The notes under the pieces: generated by a model
Database searches by the model: none
Told to the model about the DNA's origin: nothing
What the model saw: only the letters and a program-made list of their open reading frames with translations
Assembly: GCF_900002575.1 (NCBI RefSeq)
Contig: NZ_LN650648.1
Span: 868,001-932,000, forward strand
Direction: 5' to 3'
DNA length: 64,000 nucleotides
Source of the DNA: Romboutsia hominis
GTDB lineage: Bacteria > Bacillota > Clostridia > Peptostreptococcales > Peptostreptococcaceae
In this document: piece after piece, positions 26,762 through 35,674 of the stretch
Position numbering within the stretch: position 1 is the first letter of the stretch
Layout of the letters: each line of letters starts with the position of its first letter
Translations under genes and position numbers: made by a program

Positions 26762-26827
26762 CTCCAAGGTAGAGCATGTCTGCCTCGAAGGTCTTGATTT
26801 ATAAAAAACTTGTTAATCAAGTTATTT
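26762..26827 (-). terminator. Two hairpins between corA and the exchanger
   Basis: On the minus strand: a short AACTTG/CAAGTT hairpin followed by six T near 26826-26803, then ACCTTCGAGG / CCTTGGAGGT with a CAGA/TCTA extension followed by TTTTTT. They may end corA or act as an attenuator for the exchanger. I see no known riboswitch consensus. Confidence 0.6.
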
Positions 26828-26888
26828 TACAAGGGTTCTATAATATATGAAAATTATATTATAGAATATATTAAAATTAATTGTTATA

Positions 26889-27824
26889 TTATAATAGCTT
26901 ATTTCTAGACATAAAGAATGTAACAACTAAGCAAATTAAAGCAGTAATAACCATTACAATCCAAAATCCATTAATATGATTTGCATAAGGAATACCTCCA
27001 ACGTTCATTCCAAAGAAACCAGATACAATAGTAGGTATAGTAGTTATAAGAGTAACAGATGTTAAAAACTGCATAACATTATTTTGATTATTACTAATAA
27101 TAGCACTAAAAGCATCCATAATTCTACTTAATATATCTCCATATATAGTGGCCATCTCTAAAGCCTGTTTATTTTCAACTATAACATCTTCTAGCAAATC
27201 TTCATCGTCAGAGTATTTTTTTATACTAGTAGTACGAACCATTTTATTTAAAACTAGTTCTATAGCTTTTAAAGAAGTAGAAAAATAAACTAATGATTTT
27301 TCAAGTTCTAGAAGCTGTATAAGTTCTTTATTTTTCATAGATTTAGTAACTTCTTTTTCTATAACGGTAGTTATTTTATTTATTTTTCTTAGATAATATA
27401 AATAATAACTAGCATTTTTATGAAGAATTTGAAGTATAAACCTAGTTTTTTTATAAGTGTAAAATTCTTTTATATGGCCTACAATAAAATCATTTATAAT
27501 TTTAGTTTGAGCAGAACATACAGTAAGTATTGCATTTTCACACATTATTATACCAATAGGAATAGTAGTATAATGAGTTGAATTTACATCACTTTCATCA
27601 ACTGGGATATCAATAAGTATAAGTGTATGATTATCTTCGACATCTATTCTAGAGCGTTCCTCCTCATCAAGAGCAGATCTTACACTATCTTCATCTATAT
27701 TTAATAAATCAACTATCTCACTTATTTCATTTTGATTAGGTTCAACAAGATTTATCCAACAGCCATTTTCAAATGAATTTAACTTTTCTAATTTGTTGTC
27801 AATAGTCTTATAGTATCTTATCAT
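26889..27824 (-). CDS. corA: CorA-family magnesium transporter
   Basis: A 311-residue CorA channel: a long soluble N-terminal domain, a stalk helix and two C-terminal membrane helices. The family-defining GMN motif lies in FFGMNVGGIP between them. It imports Mg2+ (some members Co2+ or Ni2+, or export Zn2+). The ORF opens at TTG 27845, but the ATG at 27824 follows AAAGGATG and starts MIRYYKT, the usual beginning. A structured leader with a small ORF lies upstream at 27913-27992. The exchanger gene follows on the same strand. Confidence 0.92.
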   Translation of the reverse strand: MIRYYKTIDNKLEKLNSFENGCWINLVEPNQNEISEIVDLLNIDEDSVRSALDEEERSRIDVEDNHTLILIDIPVDESDVNSTHYTTIPIGIIMCENAILTVCSAQTKIINDFIVGHIKEFYTYKKTRFILQILHKNASYYLYYLRKINKITTVIEKEVTKSMKNKELIQLLELEKSLVYFSTSLKAIELVLNKMVRTTSIKKYSDDEDLLEDVIVENKQALEMATIYGDILSRIMDAFSAIISNNQNNVMQFLTSVTLITTIPTIVSGFFGMNVGGIPYANHINGFWIVMVITALICLVVTFFMSRNKLL

Positions 27825-27912
27825 GGCAACACATCCTTTATTCAATTTTATATAAATCTTATCACTTAGTATTATTAATTAAATGACTGATTTATATAAG
27901 AAGATAAGTAAA

Positions 27913-27992
27913 TTAGCCATTTAAAAGATAATAATAAGTGATGCTTTTTAAATCAATATCCCCCAAAGGACTTTGATCCATTTTCCATCACT
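27913..27992 (-). promoter_or_regulatory. Structured leader or leader peptide upstream of corA
   Basis: On the minus strand AGTGATG (27992-27986) pairs with CATCACT (27943-27937) around a second stem ATCAAAGTCC/GGGGGATATTGAT. The same segment holds a 22-codon ORF beginning MDQSPLGDIDL (27981-27913) with AGGAG eleven bases before its ATG. Either could regulate corA; I recognise no M-box. Confidence 0.35.
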
Positions 27993-28201
27993 CTCCTATT
28001 AAAAATAATATTAAAAATTTTATATCCTTTAAATAGGATACCTTGTTATCAAACATAAATCAAGTTTTCAGTTAAAAATATATTAAAAAAATAAAGAATA
28101 TAGCATGATTTATTTGATTAATAATAAAAAATTGTAATATATAGGAAAAATTATTAAATATAATATAAGTAGATAATATTTTTAGAGGGGGAGGAAGTAA
28201 T

Positions 28202-29332
28202 ATGAGATATAGAGAAATCGGAAATACTGGTGAAAAAGTGTCTATATTAGGATTTGGGTGTATGAGGTTTCCATTAAAGGATAATAAAATAGACAAGAAA
28301 AAATCAAGGGAAATGCTTATATATGCAATAGATAACGGTATAAATTATATAGATACAGCATACCCATATCATAATGGAGAAAGTGAAATATTTGTAGGAG
28401 AAGTATTAAAAGATGGATATAGAGAAAAGGTTAAATTAGCGACAAAGCTACCTTCATGGCTAGTAAATAAAAGAGAAGATATGTATAAATATATATATGA
28501 ACAATTAGAAAAATTACAAACTGACTATATAGACTTTTATTTAATACATAATCTAAATAAGAAAGATTATACTAGATTAAAGGAAAATGGGTTATTTGAT
28601 TTTATAAAAGATATAAAAGAAAGAGGAATAGTAAAACATATTGGTTTTTCATTTCATGATACATTAGATGTATTTAAAGAAATAGTAGATGACTATGACT
28701 GGGAATTTGCCCAGATACAGTATAATTACATAGATGAAGATTATCAGGCAGGTACAGATGGACTTATGTATGCTCGAGAAAAAGGATTAGGTATAGTTAT
28801 AATGGAACCGCTTCGAGGAGGAGCATTAGTAAATAATTTATCTAGTGATATAACAAATATAATTAATAATAGCTTAACTAGTAGAAATGCTGTAGGATGG
28901 GCTTTTAAGTTTTTATATGATAAGAAAGAGATAGATGTAGTTTTAAGTGGAATGTCAAGTTTAGAACAAGTTGTAGAGAATATAAATATAGCTTCTAAGG
29001 AAGGTATAAAAGAATCTATGAGTAAATATGAAAAAGAAACGATAAAAGAGCTTAGAGATATGTTTAAATCCAAAATAAGAGTAAATTGTACTGGATGTAA
29101 ATATTGTATACCATGTCCAAACAGTGTTAAAATACCAAACTGCTTTGAATTATTAAATAATGCATTCATGTTTAATGATATAGGAAAAAATAAAGAACAA
29201 TACAATATGTTTTTAGTAGGGTCGGGAAATGATGCAAAAAAATGTGTAGAATGTGGATTATGTGAAGAGAAATGTCCTCAACATATAAATATAATAGAAA
29301 AGTTAAAAGAAGTTAAAGATACATTTAAATGA
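28202..29332 (+). CDS. Aldo/keto reductase with C-terminal 4Fe-4S ferredoxin motifs
   Basis: A 376-residue enzyme. The N-terminal 280 residues are an aldo/keto reductase barrel: GFGCMRFPL, the catalytic DTAYPYHNGESE Asp/Tyr, KLATKLP Lys and DFYLIHNL His. The C terminus adds cysteine clusters C-x2-C-x2-C-x3-C (CTGCKYCIPCPN) and CVECGLCEEKCPQ, a ferredoxin-like domain. This fusion is common in anaerobes and suggests reduced ferredoxin rather than only NAD(P)H as redox partner. The substrate is unknown. GGGGGAGGAAG precedes the ATG. It is monocistronic. Confidence 0.9.
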   Translation: MRYREIGNTGEKVSILGFGCMRFPLKDNKIDKKKSREMLIYAIDNGINYIDTAYPYHNGESEIFVGEVLKDGYREKVKLATKLPSWLVNKREDMYKYIYEQLEKLQTDYIDFYLIHNLNKKDYTRLKENGLFDFIKDIKERGIVKHIGFSFHDTLDVFKEIVDDYDWEFAQIQYNYIDEDYQAGTDGLMYAREKGLGIVIMEPLRGGALVNNLSSDITNIINNSLTSRNAVGWAFKFLYDKKEIDVVLSGMSSLEQVVENINIASKEGIKESMSKYEKETIKELRDMFKSKIRVNCTGCKYCIPCPNSVKIPNCFELLNNAFMFNDIGKNKEQYNMFLVGSGNDAKKCVECGLCEEKCPQHINIIEKLKEVKDTFK

Positions 29333-29357
29333 TAAAAATATATTAGTTTTAGAAAAT

Positions 29358-29389
29358 AAAAATAGACTAACATATGTTAGTCTATTTTT
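29358..29389 (+). terminator. Terminator of the aldo/keto reductase gene
   Basis: AAATAGACTAACATATGTTAGTCTATTTTTA palindrome with T-rich end. Confidence 0.86.
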
Positions 29390-29394
29390 ATTTT

Positions 29395-29474
29395 AAATTT
29401 TTAGCTTTAGAATTAGGAAATAGCCCTAGATTTAGGAGTGTAAGAGCATTTAAATACAATTAAAGCTAAAATTT
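29395..29474. repeat. Imperfect inverted repeat with internal dyad
   Basis: AAATTTTTAGCTTTA at 29395 pairs with TAAAGCTAAAATTT at 29461, enclosing about 50 bases with a CCTA/TAGG mini-stem. It sits just after the stop of the minus-strand flavoenzyme and might end it. Confidence 0.4.
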
Positions 29475-29480
29475 AATTAT

Positions 29481-30536
29481 CTATAACTTAGAAGTTAATT
29501 CTCTTATAACCTCATCAACAGAAGATAATTTATCTACTTTGTAGGCATTTTCACCACAAAATAGCAATCCATTATCAACATCTCCTTTTACTGCATTTAT
29601 AAGAGCTTCTGATATACAATAAGGAGTAGTTTTAGGATTACAAGGAATTAAACAATTATAGCATTTAGTTATTTTAGGTGATGATATAGAATTACGTTCT
29701 ATAAATTTATTGTGTATTGCACGACCAGGCATTCCAACTGGACTTACAACTAAATTTATATTGTCTTTAGTAGAATTTATATAGGTTTGTTTAAATTCAT
29801 AAGATGCATCACACTCATAAGTTGCAACAAATTTTGTACCTACTTGTACACCACTAGCACCTAGATTTATATATTTTAAAACATCATCAGCACTGAATAT
29901 GCCGCCAGCGGCTACCACTGGTATTTCTTTATTATATTTAACACTATAAGCTTTGGTAATTTTTAGTATATCTACAAATTCTTTATCATAATTAATGCTA
30001 TCTATATTTTCTAGTTCACTTTTTTTGTAACCTAAATGACCTCCAGCTTTTGGACCTTCAACTATTATTAAATCAGCTGTAGTTTTGTCTTTTTTGTCCC
30101 ACATTTTTAGGATAACACTACAAGCTTTAGCAGTTGAGACTATTGGTGCAATTTTTACTTTAGAGCCTTTAATTAAAGAAGGTAATTTAATAGGAAGACC
30201 AGCCCCAGATATTATAAGGTCAACACCAGAGGAAATAGCTTCCTTTACATGTTCTTCGTAGTAGTTCATAGCTACCATTAGATTAACACCTATTATTCCT
30301 TTATTAGAATTTTCTTTAGCTTTTATTATATGACTTCTAAGGGCCGATAAGTTAGCTCTTAGAGGGTTATATTCAAAATCTTTTTCATCATAGCCAATTT
30401 GTACGCCAGATATAACTCCTATACCACCAGCACGACTTACAGCAGCTGCAAGGGAAGATCTAGATACTCCTATACCCATTCCACCTTGTATTATAGGAAC
30501 TTTAGCTATTAAATCTCCAATTTTTAATGCTTTAAT
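29481..30536 (-). CDS. Nitronate monooxygenase / 2-nitropropane dioxygenase family flavoenzyme
   Basis: A 351-residue FMN-binding TIM-barrel oxidoreductase. Conserved parts are VPIIQGGMGIGVS at the N terminus, VEGPKAGGHLG, VAAGGIFSADDV and the phosphate-binding GASGVQVGTKFVA. A C-terminal cysteine cluster (CYNCLIPCNPKTTPYC) is common in clostridial members. The first ATG in frame is at 30479, but it would cut off the IIQGG FMN segment. Upstream the frame continues to ATT at 30536, eight bases after AAGGAGG, giving the family-like start (M)KALKIGDLIAK. I therefore place the start at an ATT codon; start loss is the alternative. Confidence 0.85.
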   Translation of the reverse strand: MKALKIGDLIAKVPIIQGGMGIGVSRSSLAAAVSRAGGIGVISGVQIGYDEKDFEYNPLRANLSALRSHIIKAKENSNKGIIGVNLMVAMNYYEEHVKEAISSGVDLIISGAGLPIKLPSLIKGSKVKIAPIVSTAKACSVILKMWDKKDKTTADLIIVEGPKAGGHLGYKKSELENIDSINYDKEFVDILKITKAYSVKYNKEIPVVAAGGIFSADDVLKYINLGASGVQVGTKFVATYECDASYEFKQTYINSTKDNINLVVSPVGMPGRAIHNKFIERNSISSPKITKCYNCLIPCNPKTTPYCISEALINAVKGDVDNGLLFCGENAYKVDKLSSVDEVIRELTSKL

Positions 30537-30840
30537 AAAAAACGCCTCCTTAATATAAAAAAATTATATCAAATATTAATACCAGGTACTAATAATATTA
30601 TATAATAAATTGTAAGAAAATAACAAGTAAATTTTTAGAAAAATAAAGATATTGTATAATGATATATTATAAAAATTTAAAAAGGTTACAATATTTAAAC
30701 TATAAATAAATAATAAAAAAGTACTATAATGTATACATAGTAAAAAATAGGAAAAACTAATGAATATACATGAAATTTCAAAATAAATTCATAAATACTT
30801 CATATATTAAAGATATAATATAAGCAAAGGAGTGATAGAT

Positions 30841-30945
30841 ATGGGTATAATACTTATAACAGCAGTAATAGTTTGTGTTATGTATGGATTAACATTCTTA
30901 TCATGTTTAAGCGAGAATCACATACTAGATGATATAAACCAATAG
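30841..30945 (+). CDS. Small single-pass membrane protein (34 residues)
   Basis: A stand-alone short gene with AAAGGAGTGA upstream of ATG and a strong terminator 45 bases after its stop. The product starts MGIILITAVIVCVMYGL, one hydrophobic helix, and ends in a short polar tail. No family known. The complete expression signals argue that it is real. Confidence 0.62.
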   Translation: MGIILITAVIVCVMYGLTFLSCLSENHILDDINQ

Positions 30946-30986
30946 ACGACATAAAATAAAATATTAAATAGATATAGAATAAACAT

Positions 30987-31026
30987 AAAAAAGAAGTTTG
31001 CTATAAAAATAGCAAACTTCTTTTTT
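30987..31026 (+). terminator. Terminator of the 34-residue gene
   Basis: AAAAAAGAAGTTTGCTA / TAGCAAACTTCTTTTTT, 17 bp, ending in six T. Confidence 0.9.
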
Positions 31027-31123
31027 ATAAAAGACAAATTAAGTATAAATTAGATATAATAGTGGATAATTAGATAACAAAAATTAAAAAATATATAATA
31101 CAAAGTAAAAAGGGAGACTTAAT

Positions 31124-33139
31124 ATGAAAACAATAGGTATAGTTACAGATGGATTATCCACATTAGAGGTCTTTTTAAACAACAATATAAAGATGATATT
31201 CAAAGACAAATTAAAAATAAACAATTATTTTTTTAATAATCTACAAAAAGGTCAAAAAATCGATGATGATATAATTCTTGTCATGCTTAGAGATAGGTCT
31301 ATAAAACTAAAAAATTATATAGATGATAGCAAGAAAATAATAATAATAAATAGAAGTGTAAAGCAAAAAGATATATACAGACTGTTTTCACTACCTAAAA
31401 ATATAGATGTGTTAGTTGTAAACGATAACAAGGAAACAATACTTGAAACTATATCCATGCTATACCACATAGGTATAAATCACTTAAATTTAATTCCCTA
31501 TGATAAAGAAAAAGAATACAAGGATATTAAAGTTTGTGTAACTCCTGGTGAAACACACTTAGTTCCTGATTATATAGAAGAAGTAATTGATATAGGGCAT
31601 AGATTTATAGACATATCTACATTTCTACAAATAATAACCAAACTAAAAATCGATGAAAAAGAAGTAACACAAAGACTAATAAAATACTCTGAAGAAGTTA
31701 TTAGTATACATTCAGGAATAAATCATACCTATAAAAATCTTACAGTAGAAAATGATGAGCTAAAATCTATTATAAAGTTATCTAAAAATGGTATGATATT
31801 ACTTTCAAATGAAGGTATTATAAAAGTCCTTAATGAAAGTGTGAAAAATATTTTAGATATAAAAGAAGATATAATAGGTAAAAACATTAAAAATTTAGAT
31901 GATAAAGAATTAAAAGATATATTAAATAAAGATAAGACAAAAGATGATAATGTTATTAAATATAAAGATAAGTATATAACAATAAACAAGCACACAATAA
32001 ATAGCTTTGGTAAAAATATAGGGTCATATTTTTGTATACAAGAGGTAACTTATATAAAAAAATTAGAACAAAATTTAAGTAAAGTTCTTAAAGATAAAGG
32101 TCAAGTAGCTAGATATACTTTTGATGATATTAAAACTAATTCTATAAATATGGAAAATACAAAAAAGTTAGCCAGAAAGATATCTAAATCAGATTATACA
32201 GTTTTAATAACTGGTGAAAGTGGAACTGGAAAAGAGTTGTTAGCTCAGTCTATACATAATGATTCAAATAGAAGTAAACAACCTTTTATAGCTATAAACT
32301 GTGCTGCTATGCCTGAAAATTTATTAGAAAGTGAGTTATTTGGATACGAAGAAGGAGCATTTACTGGTGCATTAAAAGGTGGTAAAAAAGGACTATTTGA
32401 ACAAGCTCATAATGGAACTATATTTTTAGATGAAATAGGGGATATGCCTATGTATCTTCAAACAAAGTTACTTAGAGTACTTCAAGAAAATCAAATTATG
32501 CCAGTTGGAGGACAAAGCGTAATAGATATTGATGTTAGAGTAATAGCAGCAACAAATAGAGATTTGCTTAAAATGATAAAAGAAGAAAAGTTTAGGGCAG
32601 ATTTATATTATAGAATAAATGTATTACCTATACACATACCTCCACTTAGAGAGAGAAAAGAAGATATAGATATGATGCTTAAACATTTTATAAAAAGAAA
32701 AATTAAGGTAAGTGAAGATGTAAAAATTATAATAAATGATTATGATTGGCCAGGTAATATAAGAGAGTTAAGAAATACAGCTATGTATATAGATACTATG
32801 GCATCAAAAGATGAAGTTACTACAAATGATTTACCTCATAATCTAACTAATATAAAAAAGGATTATAAAAAAGATATAGATTATATAAAAAATAGAACAT
32901 CTTTAGAAAAGACAGTAAAGGTAATGAAATGTATCAAAAATCATAATGACTTAAATAAATCATTAGGAAGAAGTGCTATACTTAAAGAACTTATAAAAGA
33001 AGATATACTAATAAGTGAAGGTGAAATTAGACATATATTAGAAGTATTAAAAGGAAGAAATATTGTAGTATCAAAAAGTGGTAGGAAAGGAAGCGAATTA
33101 AGTCAAAAGGGAATAGAGGTGCTTAAGTTATTAAAATAG
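31124..33139 (+). CDS. Sigma-54-dependent transcriptional activator
   Basis: A 671-residue enhancer-binding protein. The N-terminal 195 residues resemble PrpR-type sensor domains; a PAS domain follows (about 212-310). The AAA+ core (about 335-570) has Walker A GESGTGKE, GAFTGA (sigma-54 contact loop), Walker B IFLDEIGD and the arginine-finger region. Instead of a Fis-type helix-turn-helix the C terminus (about 585-671) resembles a winged helix (SLEKTVKVMKC ... GSELSQKGIEVLKLL). GGGAG precedes the ATG. A good -24/-12 promoter lies 300 bases downstream, before the hydrolase and permease genes, its probable target. Confidence 0.92.
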   Translation: MKTIGIVTDGLSTLEVFLNNNIKMIFKDKLKINNYFFNNLQKGQKIDDDIILVMLRDRSIKLKNYIDDSKKIIIINRSVKQKDIYRLFSLPKNIDVLVVNDNKETILETISMLYHIGINHLNLIPYDKEKEYKDIKVCVTPGETHLVPDYIEEVIDIGHRFIDISTFLQIITKLKIDEKEVTQRLIKYSEEVISIHSGINHTYKNLTVENDELKSIIKLSKNGMILLSNEGIIKVLNESVKNILDIKEDIIGKNIKNLDDKELKDILNKDKTKDDNVIKYKDKYITINKHTINSFGKNIGSYFCIQEVTYIKKLEQNLSKVLKDKGQVARYTFDDIKTNSINMENTKKLARKISKSDYTVLITGESGTGKELLAQSIHNDSNRSKQPFIAINCAAMPENLLESELFGYEEGAFTGALKGGKKGLFEQAHNGTIFLDEIGDMPMYLQTKLLRVLQENQIMPVGGQSVIDIDVRVIAATNRDLLKMIKEEKFRADLYYRINVLPIHIPPLRERKEDIDMMLKHFIKRKIKVSEDVKIIINDYDWPGNIRELRNTAMYIDTMASKDEVTTNDLPHNLTNIKKDYKKDIDYIKNRTSLEKTVKVMKCIKNHNDLNKSLGRSAILKELIKEDILISEGEIRHILEVLKGRNIVVSKSGRKGSELSQKGIEVLKLLK

Positions 33140-33171
33140 GCAGTTAAGTAGGCAGATTTAACTGCCTATTT
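33134..33171 (+). terminator. Terminator of the sigma-54 activator gene
   Basis: AATAGGCAGTTAA / TTAACTGCCTATT with a ten-base loop. Confidence 0.85.
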
Positions 33172-33433
33172 AACCTATAAATATATTTTAACATTATGTA
33201 TTATTTAATAAGTAAAGTAAAAGTTTTCCTAAAACGAATATTGAAAAAATTTTTATGATTATTGCTATTTTTCTATTGAAAATATTCATGAAACTAGACT
33301 AAATTAACTCATAAAATGAGTGTATACCTTTATTAGAAGAACATCTGAAAATGTATAAAATTAAAAAATATATTAAGTTAATGGACTTAAAAATTATACA
33401 AAATATCTAAATATAAAAAAATAAAATACAAAT
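33172..33433. other. Intergenic region upstream of the sigma-54 promoter
   Basis: No gene seen. This is where the enhancer sites of the activator should lie, but I could not pick out a convincing dyad. Confidence 0.35.
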
Positions 33434-33450
33434 TTGGCATAGTGTTTGCT
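33434..33450 (+). promoter_or_regulatory. Sigma-54 (-24/-12) promoter
   Basis: TTGGCAT-AGTGT-TTGCT: GG of the -24 box and GC of the -12 box are separated by the required ten bases. It lies about 70 bases before the hydrolase start and downstream of a sigma-54 activator gene. Confidence 0.82.
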
Positions 33451-33521
33451 TAAAGTAATTGATGTACAAAAGATTATAGTTATAATCTAAAAATAATAGA
33501 AGAATTGGAGTGCATTAATTT

Positions 33522-34256
33522 ATGACAAACAAAAAGCCTATAGTAGGTATATCAGGTAGCCTTATAATAGATGAAGGAGGAATGTTTCCAGGATACGAAA
33601 GAGCATATGTAAATAATGACTATGTTCAATCAGTCGCTATGTGTGGGGGTGTACCTTACATAGTTCCAATGGTTTATAATGATGAAATAATAAGAGAACA
33701 AGTAAAAAATATAGATGCTCTTATTTTATCTGGAGGGCATGATGTAAATCCCTTAAATTGGGGAGAAGAACCACATCAAAAATTAGGTGGAATATTACCT
33801 AAAAGAGATGCTTATGATTTTAAATTATTAAAATATGCCTTAGAAATGAAGAAGCCAATTTTAGGTATATGTAGAGGAGAACAAGTTATAAATGTATGTG
33901 AAGGAGGTAGCTTATATCAAGACTTATCTCTAATAGATGGATGTTATATAAAGCATAATCAAGGTCATTTATCAAATGTAGCTACACATACAGCCATAAT
34001 AAGAGAAGGTACGAAGTTACATAATATATTAGGAGAAAGTGAGATACATGTTAATAGTTTTCACCATTTAGCTGTAAATGAGTTAGCTAATGGATATATA
34101 GTTTGTGCAGAATCTAAAGATGGAGTAATTGAAGCTATAGAAAAAGAAGGAGAAGAATTTGTATTAGGAATTCAATGGCATCCAGAAATGATGACAAAGG
34201 ATTATCCTATCATGCAAAAGCTATTTAAGGCATTAATAACAGAAGCAACTAAATAA
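33522..34256 (+). CDS. Gamma-glutamyl-gamma-aminobutyrate hydrolase family (class I amidotransferase-like)
   Basis: A 244-residue peptidase C26 enzyme related to PuuD. Motifs: LILSGGHDVNPLNWGEEP, the nucleophile elbow GICRGEQ with the catalytic Cys, and GIQWHPEM with the catalytic His. It would hydrolyse a gamma-glutamyl amide (such as gamma-Glu-GABA) to glutamate and an amine or amino acid. It is followed 31 bases later by an amino-acid permease, consistent with uptake and hydrolysis of a gamma-glutamyl compound. Expression is probably sigma-54 dependent. Confidence 0.9.
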   Translation: MTNKKPIVGISGSLIIDEGGMFPGYERAYVNNDYVQSVAMCGGVPYIVPMVYNDEIIREQVKNIDALILSGGHDVNPLNWGEEPHQKLGGILPKRDAYDFKLLKYALEMKKPILGICRGEQVINVCEGGSLYQDLSLIDGCYIKHNQGHLSNVATHTAIIREGTKLHNILGESEIHVNSFHHLAVNELANGYIVCAESKDGVIEAIEKEGEEFVLGIQWHPEMMTKDYPIMQKLFKALITEATK

Positions 34257-34287
34257 TTATAAATATATATTTTGGTGGAGGAAGACT

Positions 34288-35595
34288 ATGGAAAGTAGTA
34301 AAAAATTAGGTTTTTGGAGTATAGTACTTCTAGGCATTAACTCAATCATAGGTTCAGGTATATTTGGATTGCCAGGAGAGGCATATAAAATGATAGGACC
34401 TGCAAGTATTGTTGTACTAGTATTTTGTACAGTACTTGCAGTATCTATAGCGCTTTGTTTTGCTGAGGCAGGAAGTTGGTTTGATGAAAATGGTGGACCA
34501 TATCTTTATGCTAAGGAAGCGTTTGGTCAATTTATAGGTTTTGAAGTTGGATTTATGAAGTGGGCTATAGGTATGATAGCTTGGGCAGCTATGGCAAACT
34601 TTTTTGCAATAACGATTTCTACTGTTTGGCCTCAAGCAGCAGATCCATTTACTAAAAATGTTATAATAGGTGTAGTATTAATAGGTCTTGGAATAGTAAA
34701 CATAATGGGTGTACAAGCATCAAAAGTTTTAAATGATATAATAACTATAGGTAAACTTGTTCCATTAATATTCTTTATAGTTGTAGGAATTTTCTTTGTA
34801 AAAGGTGGTAACTTTAAACCGTTTGTAATTGTACCATCTGGTGAAGCTACAACAACAGCATTTGTTGCAGCTGCAATATCATTATTTTATGCATTTACAG
34901 GATTTGAATCTTTGGCAGTTGCAGCAAAGGATATGGAAAATCCTAGGGAAAACGTTCCAAAAGCTTTAATTACAGTGATGGCAATAGTATCAATTGTATA
35001 TGTGTTTGTTTTAGCTATAAGTGTTGGTGTATTAGGTCCTAAGTTAAGTGGAGCAGCAACACCTGTAGCAGATGCAGCTAAATCAATGGTAGGTAATATT
35101 GGAACTTATATAATAACAATAGGAACAGTAATATCTGTTGGTGGTATAAATATAGCAGCATCTTTCTTAACACCAAGATCAGGGGTTGCATTAGCTGAAC
35201 AAGGATTAGTTCCAAAGTGCATAGCTAAAAATAATAAAAAAGGTGCTCCATATATAGCAATAATAATAACAGTTGTTGGAACTCTTTTAATAGCTTGGTC
35301 AGGTTCATTTAAATTTTTATTACAAATAAGTGTTATATCTAGATTTATACAATATATACCAACATGTATAGCAGTATTAGTATTTAGAAAGAAATATAAA
35401 GATAAGCAAGTAAGATTTAGAATACCAGGTGGAGCATTTGTACCAATATTTGCAGTATTAATTAGTTTATGGCTATTAATAGAAGCAGGAATTAGTGACC
35501 CTATGAAGATAGTATGGGGACTAGGTGGATTACTAATAGCTGTACCATTCTATTTCTATATGACTAAAGTGTATAAAGTTAAAAATGTTGAATAA
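34288..35595 (+). CDS. APC-superfamily amino acid permease
   Basis: A 435-residue transporter with about twelve membrane segments. The first unwound helix motif GINSIIGSGIFGLPG and the FYAFTGFESLAVAAKDMENPRENVP block (helix 6 and loop) are typical of the amino acid-polyamine-organocation family. The neighbour hydrolase suggests a gamma-glutamyl or amine-type substrate, which is inference. GGTGGAGGA precedes the ATG. It ends the two-gene sigma-54 unit. Confidence 0.9.
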   Translation: MESSKKLGFWSIVLLGINSIIGSGIFGLPGEAYKMIGPASIVVLVFCTVLAVSIALCFAEAGSWFDENGGPYLYAKEAFGQFIGFEVGFMKWAIGMIAWAAMANFFAITISTVWPQAADPFTKNVIIGVVLIGLGIVNIMGVQASKVLNDIITIGKLVPLIFFIVVGIFFVKGGNFKPFVIVPSGEATTTAFVAAAISLFYAFTGFESLAVAAKDMENPRENVPKALITVMAIVSIVYVFVLAISVGVLGPKLSGAATPVADAAKSMVGNIGTYIITIGTVISVGGINIAASFLTPRSGVALAEQGLVPKCIAKNNKKGAPYIAIIITVVGTLLIAWSGSFKFLLQISVISRFIQYIPTCIAVLVFRKKYKDKQVRFRIPGGAFVPIFAVLISLWLLIEAGISDPMKIVWGLGGLLIAVPFYFYMTKVYKVKNVE

Positions 35596-35630
35596 TAAAT
35601 AGTATCTAGAATTAATATTTTAGAAATATA

Positions 35631-35669
35631 AAAAAGAACACTTTAGAGAATTACTAAAGTGTTCTTTTT
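35631..35669. terminator. Bidirectional terminator
   Basis: AAAAAGAACACTTTAG / CTAAAGTGTTCTTTTT with a seven-base loop, between the permease and convergent typA. Confidence 0.9.
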
Positions 35670-35674
35670 ATAAA

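Noticed and set aside
26701-26830. yybP-ykoY (Mn2+) riboswitch before the exchanger
   Set aside because: Hairpins are present, but the conserved aptamer sequences of this class are not.
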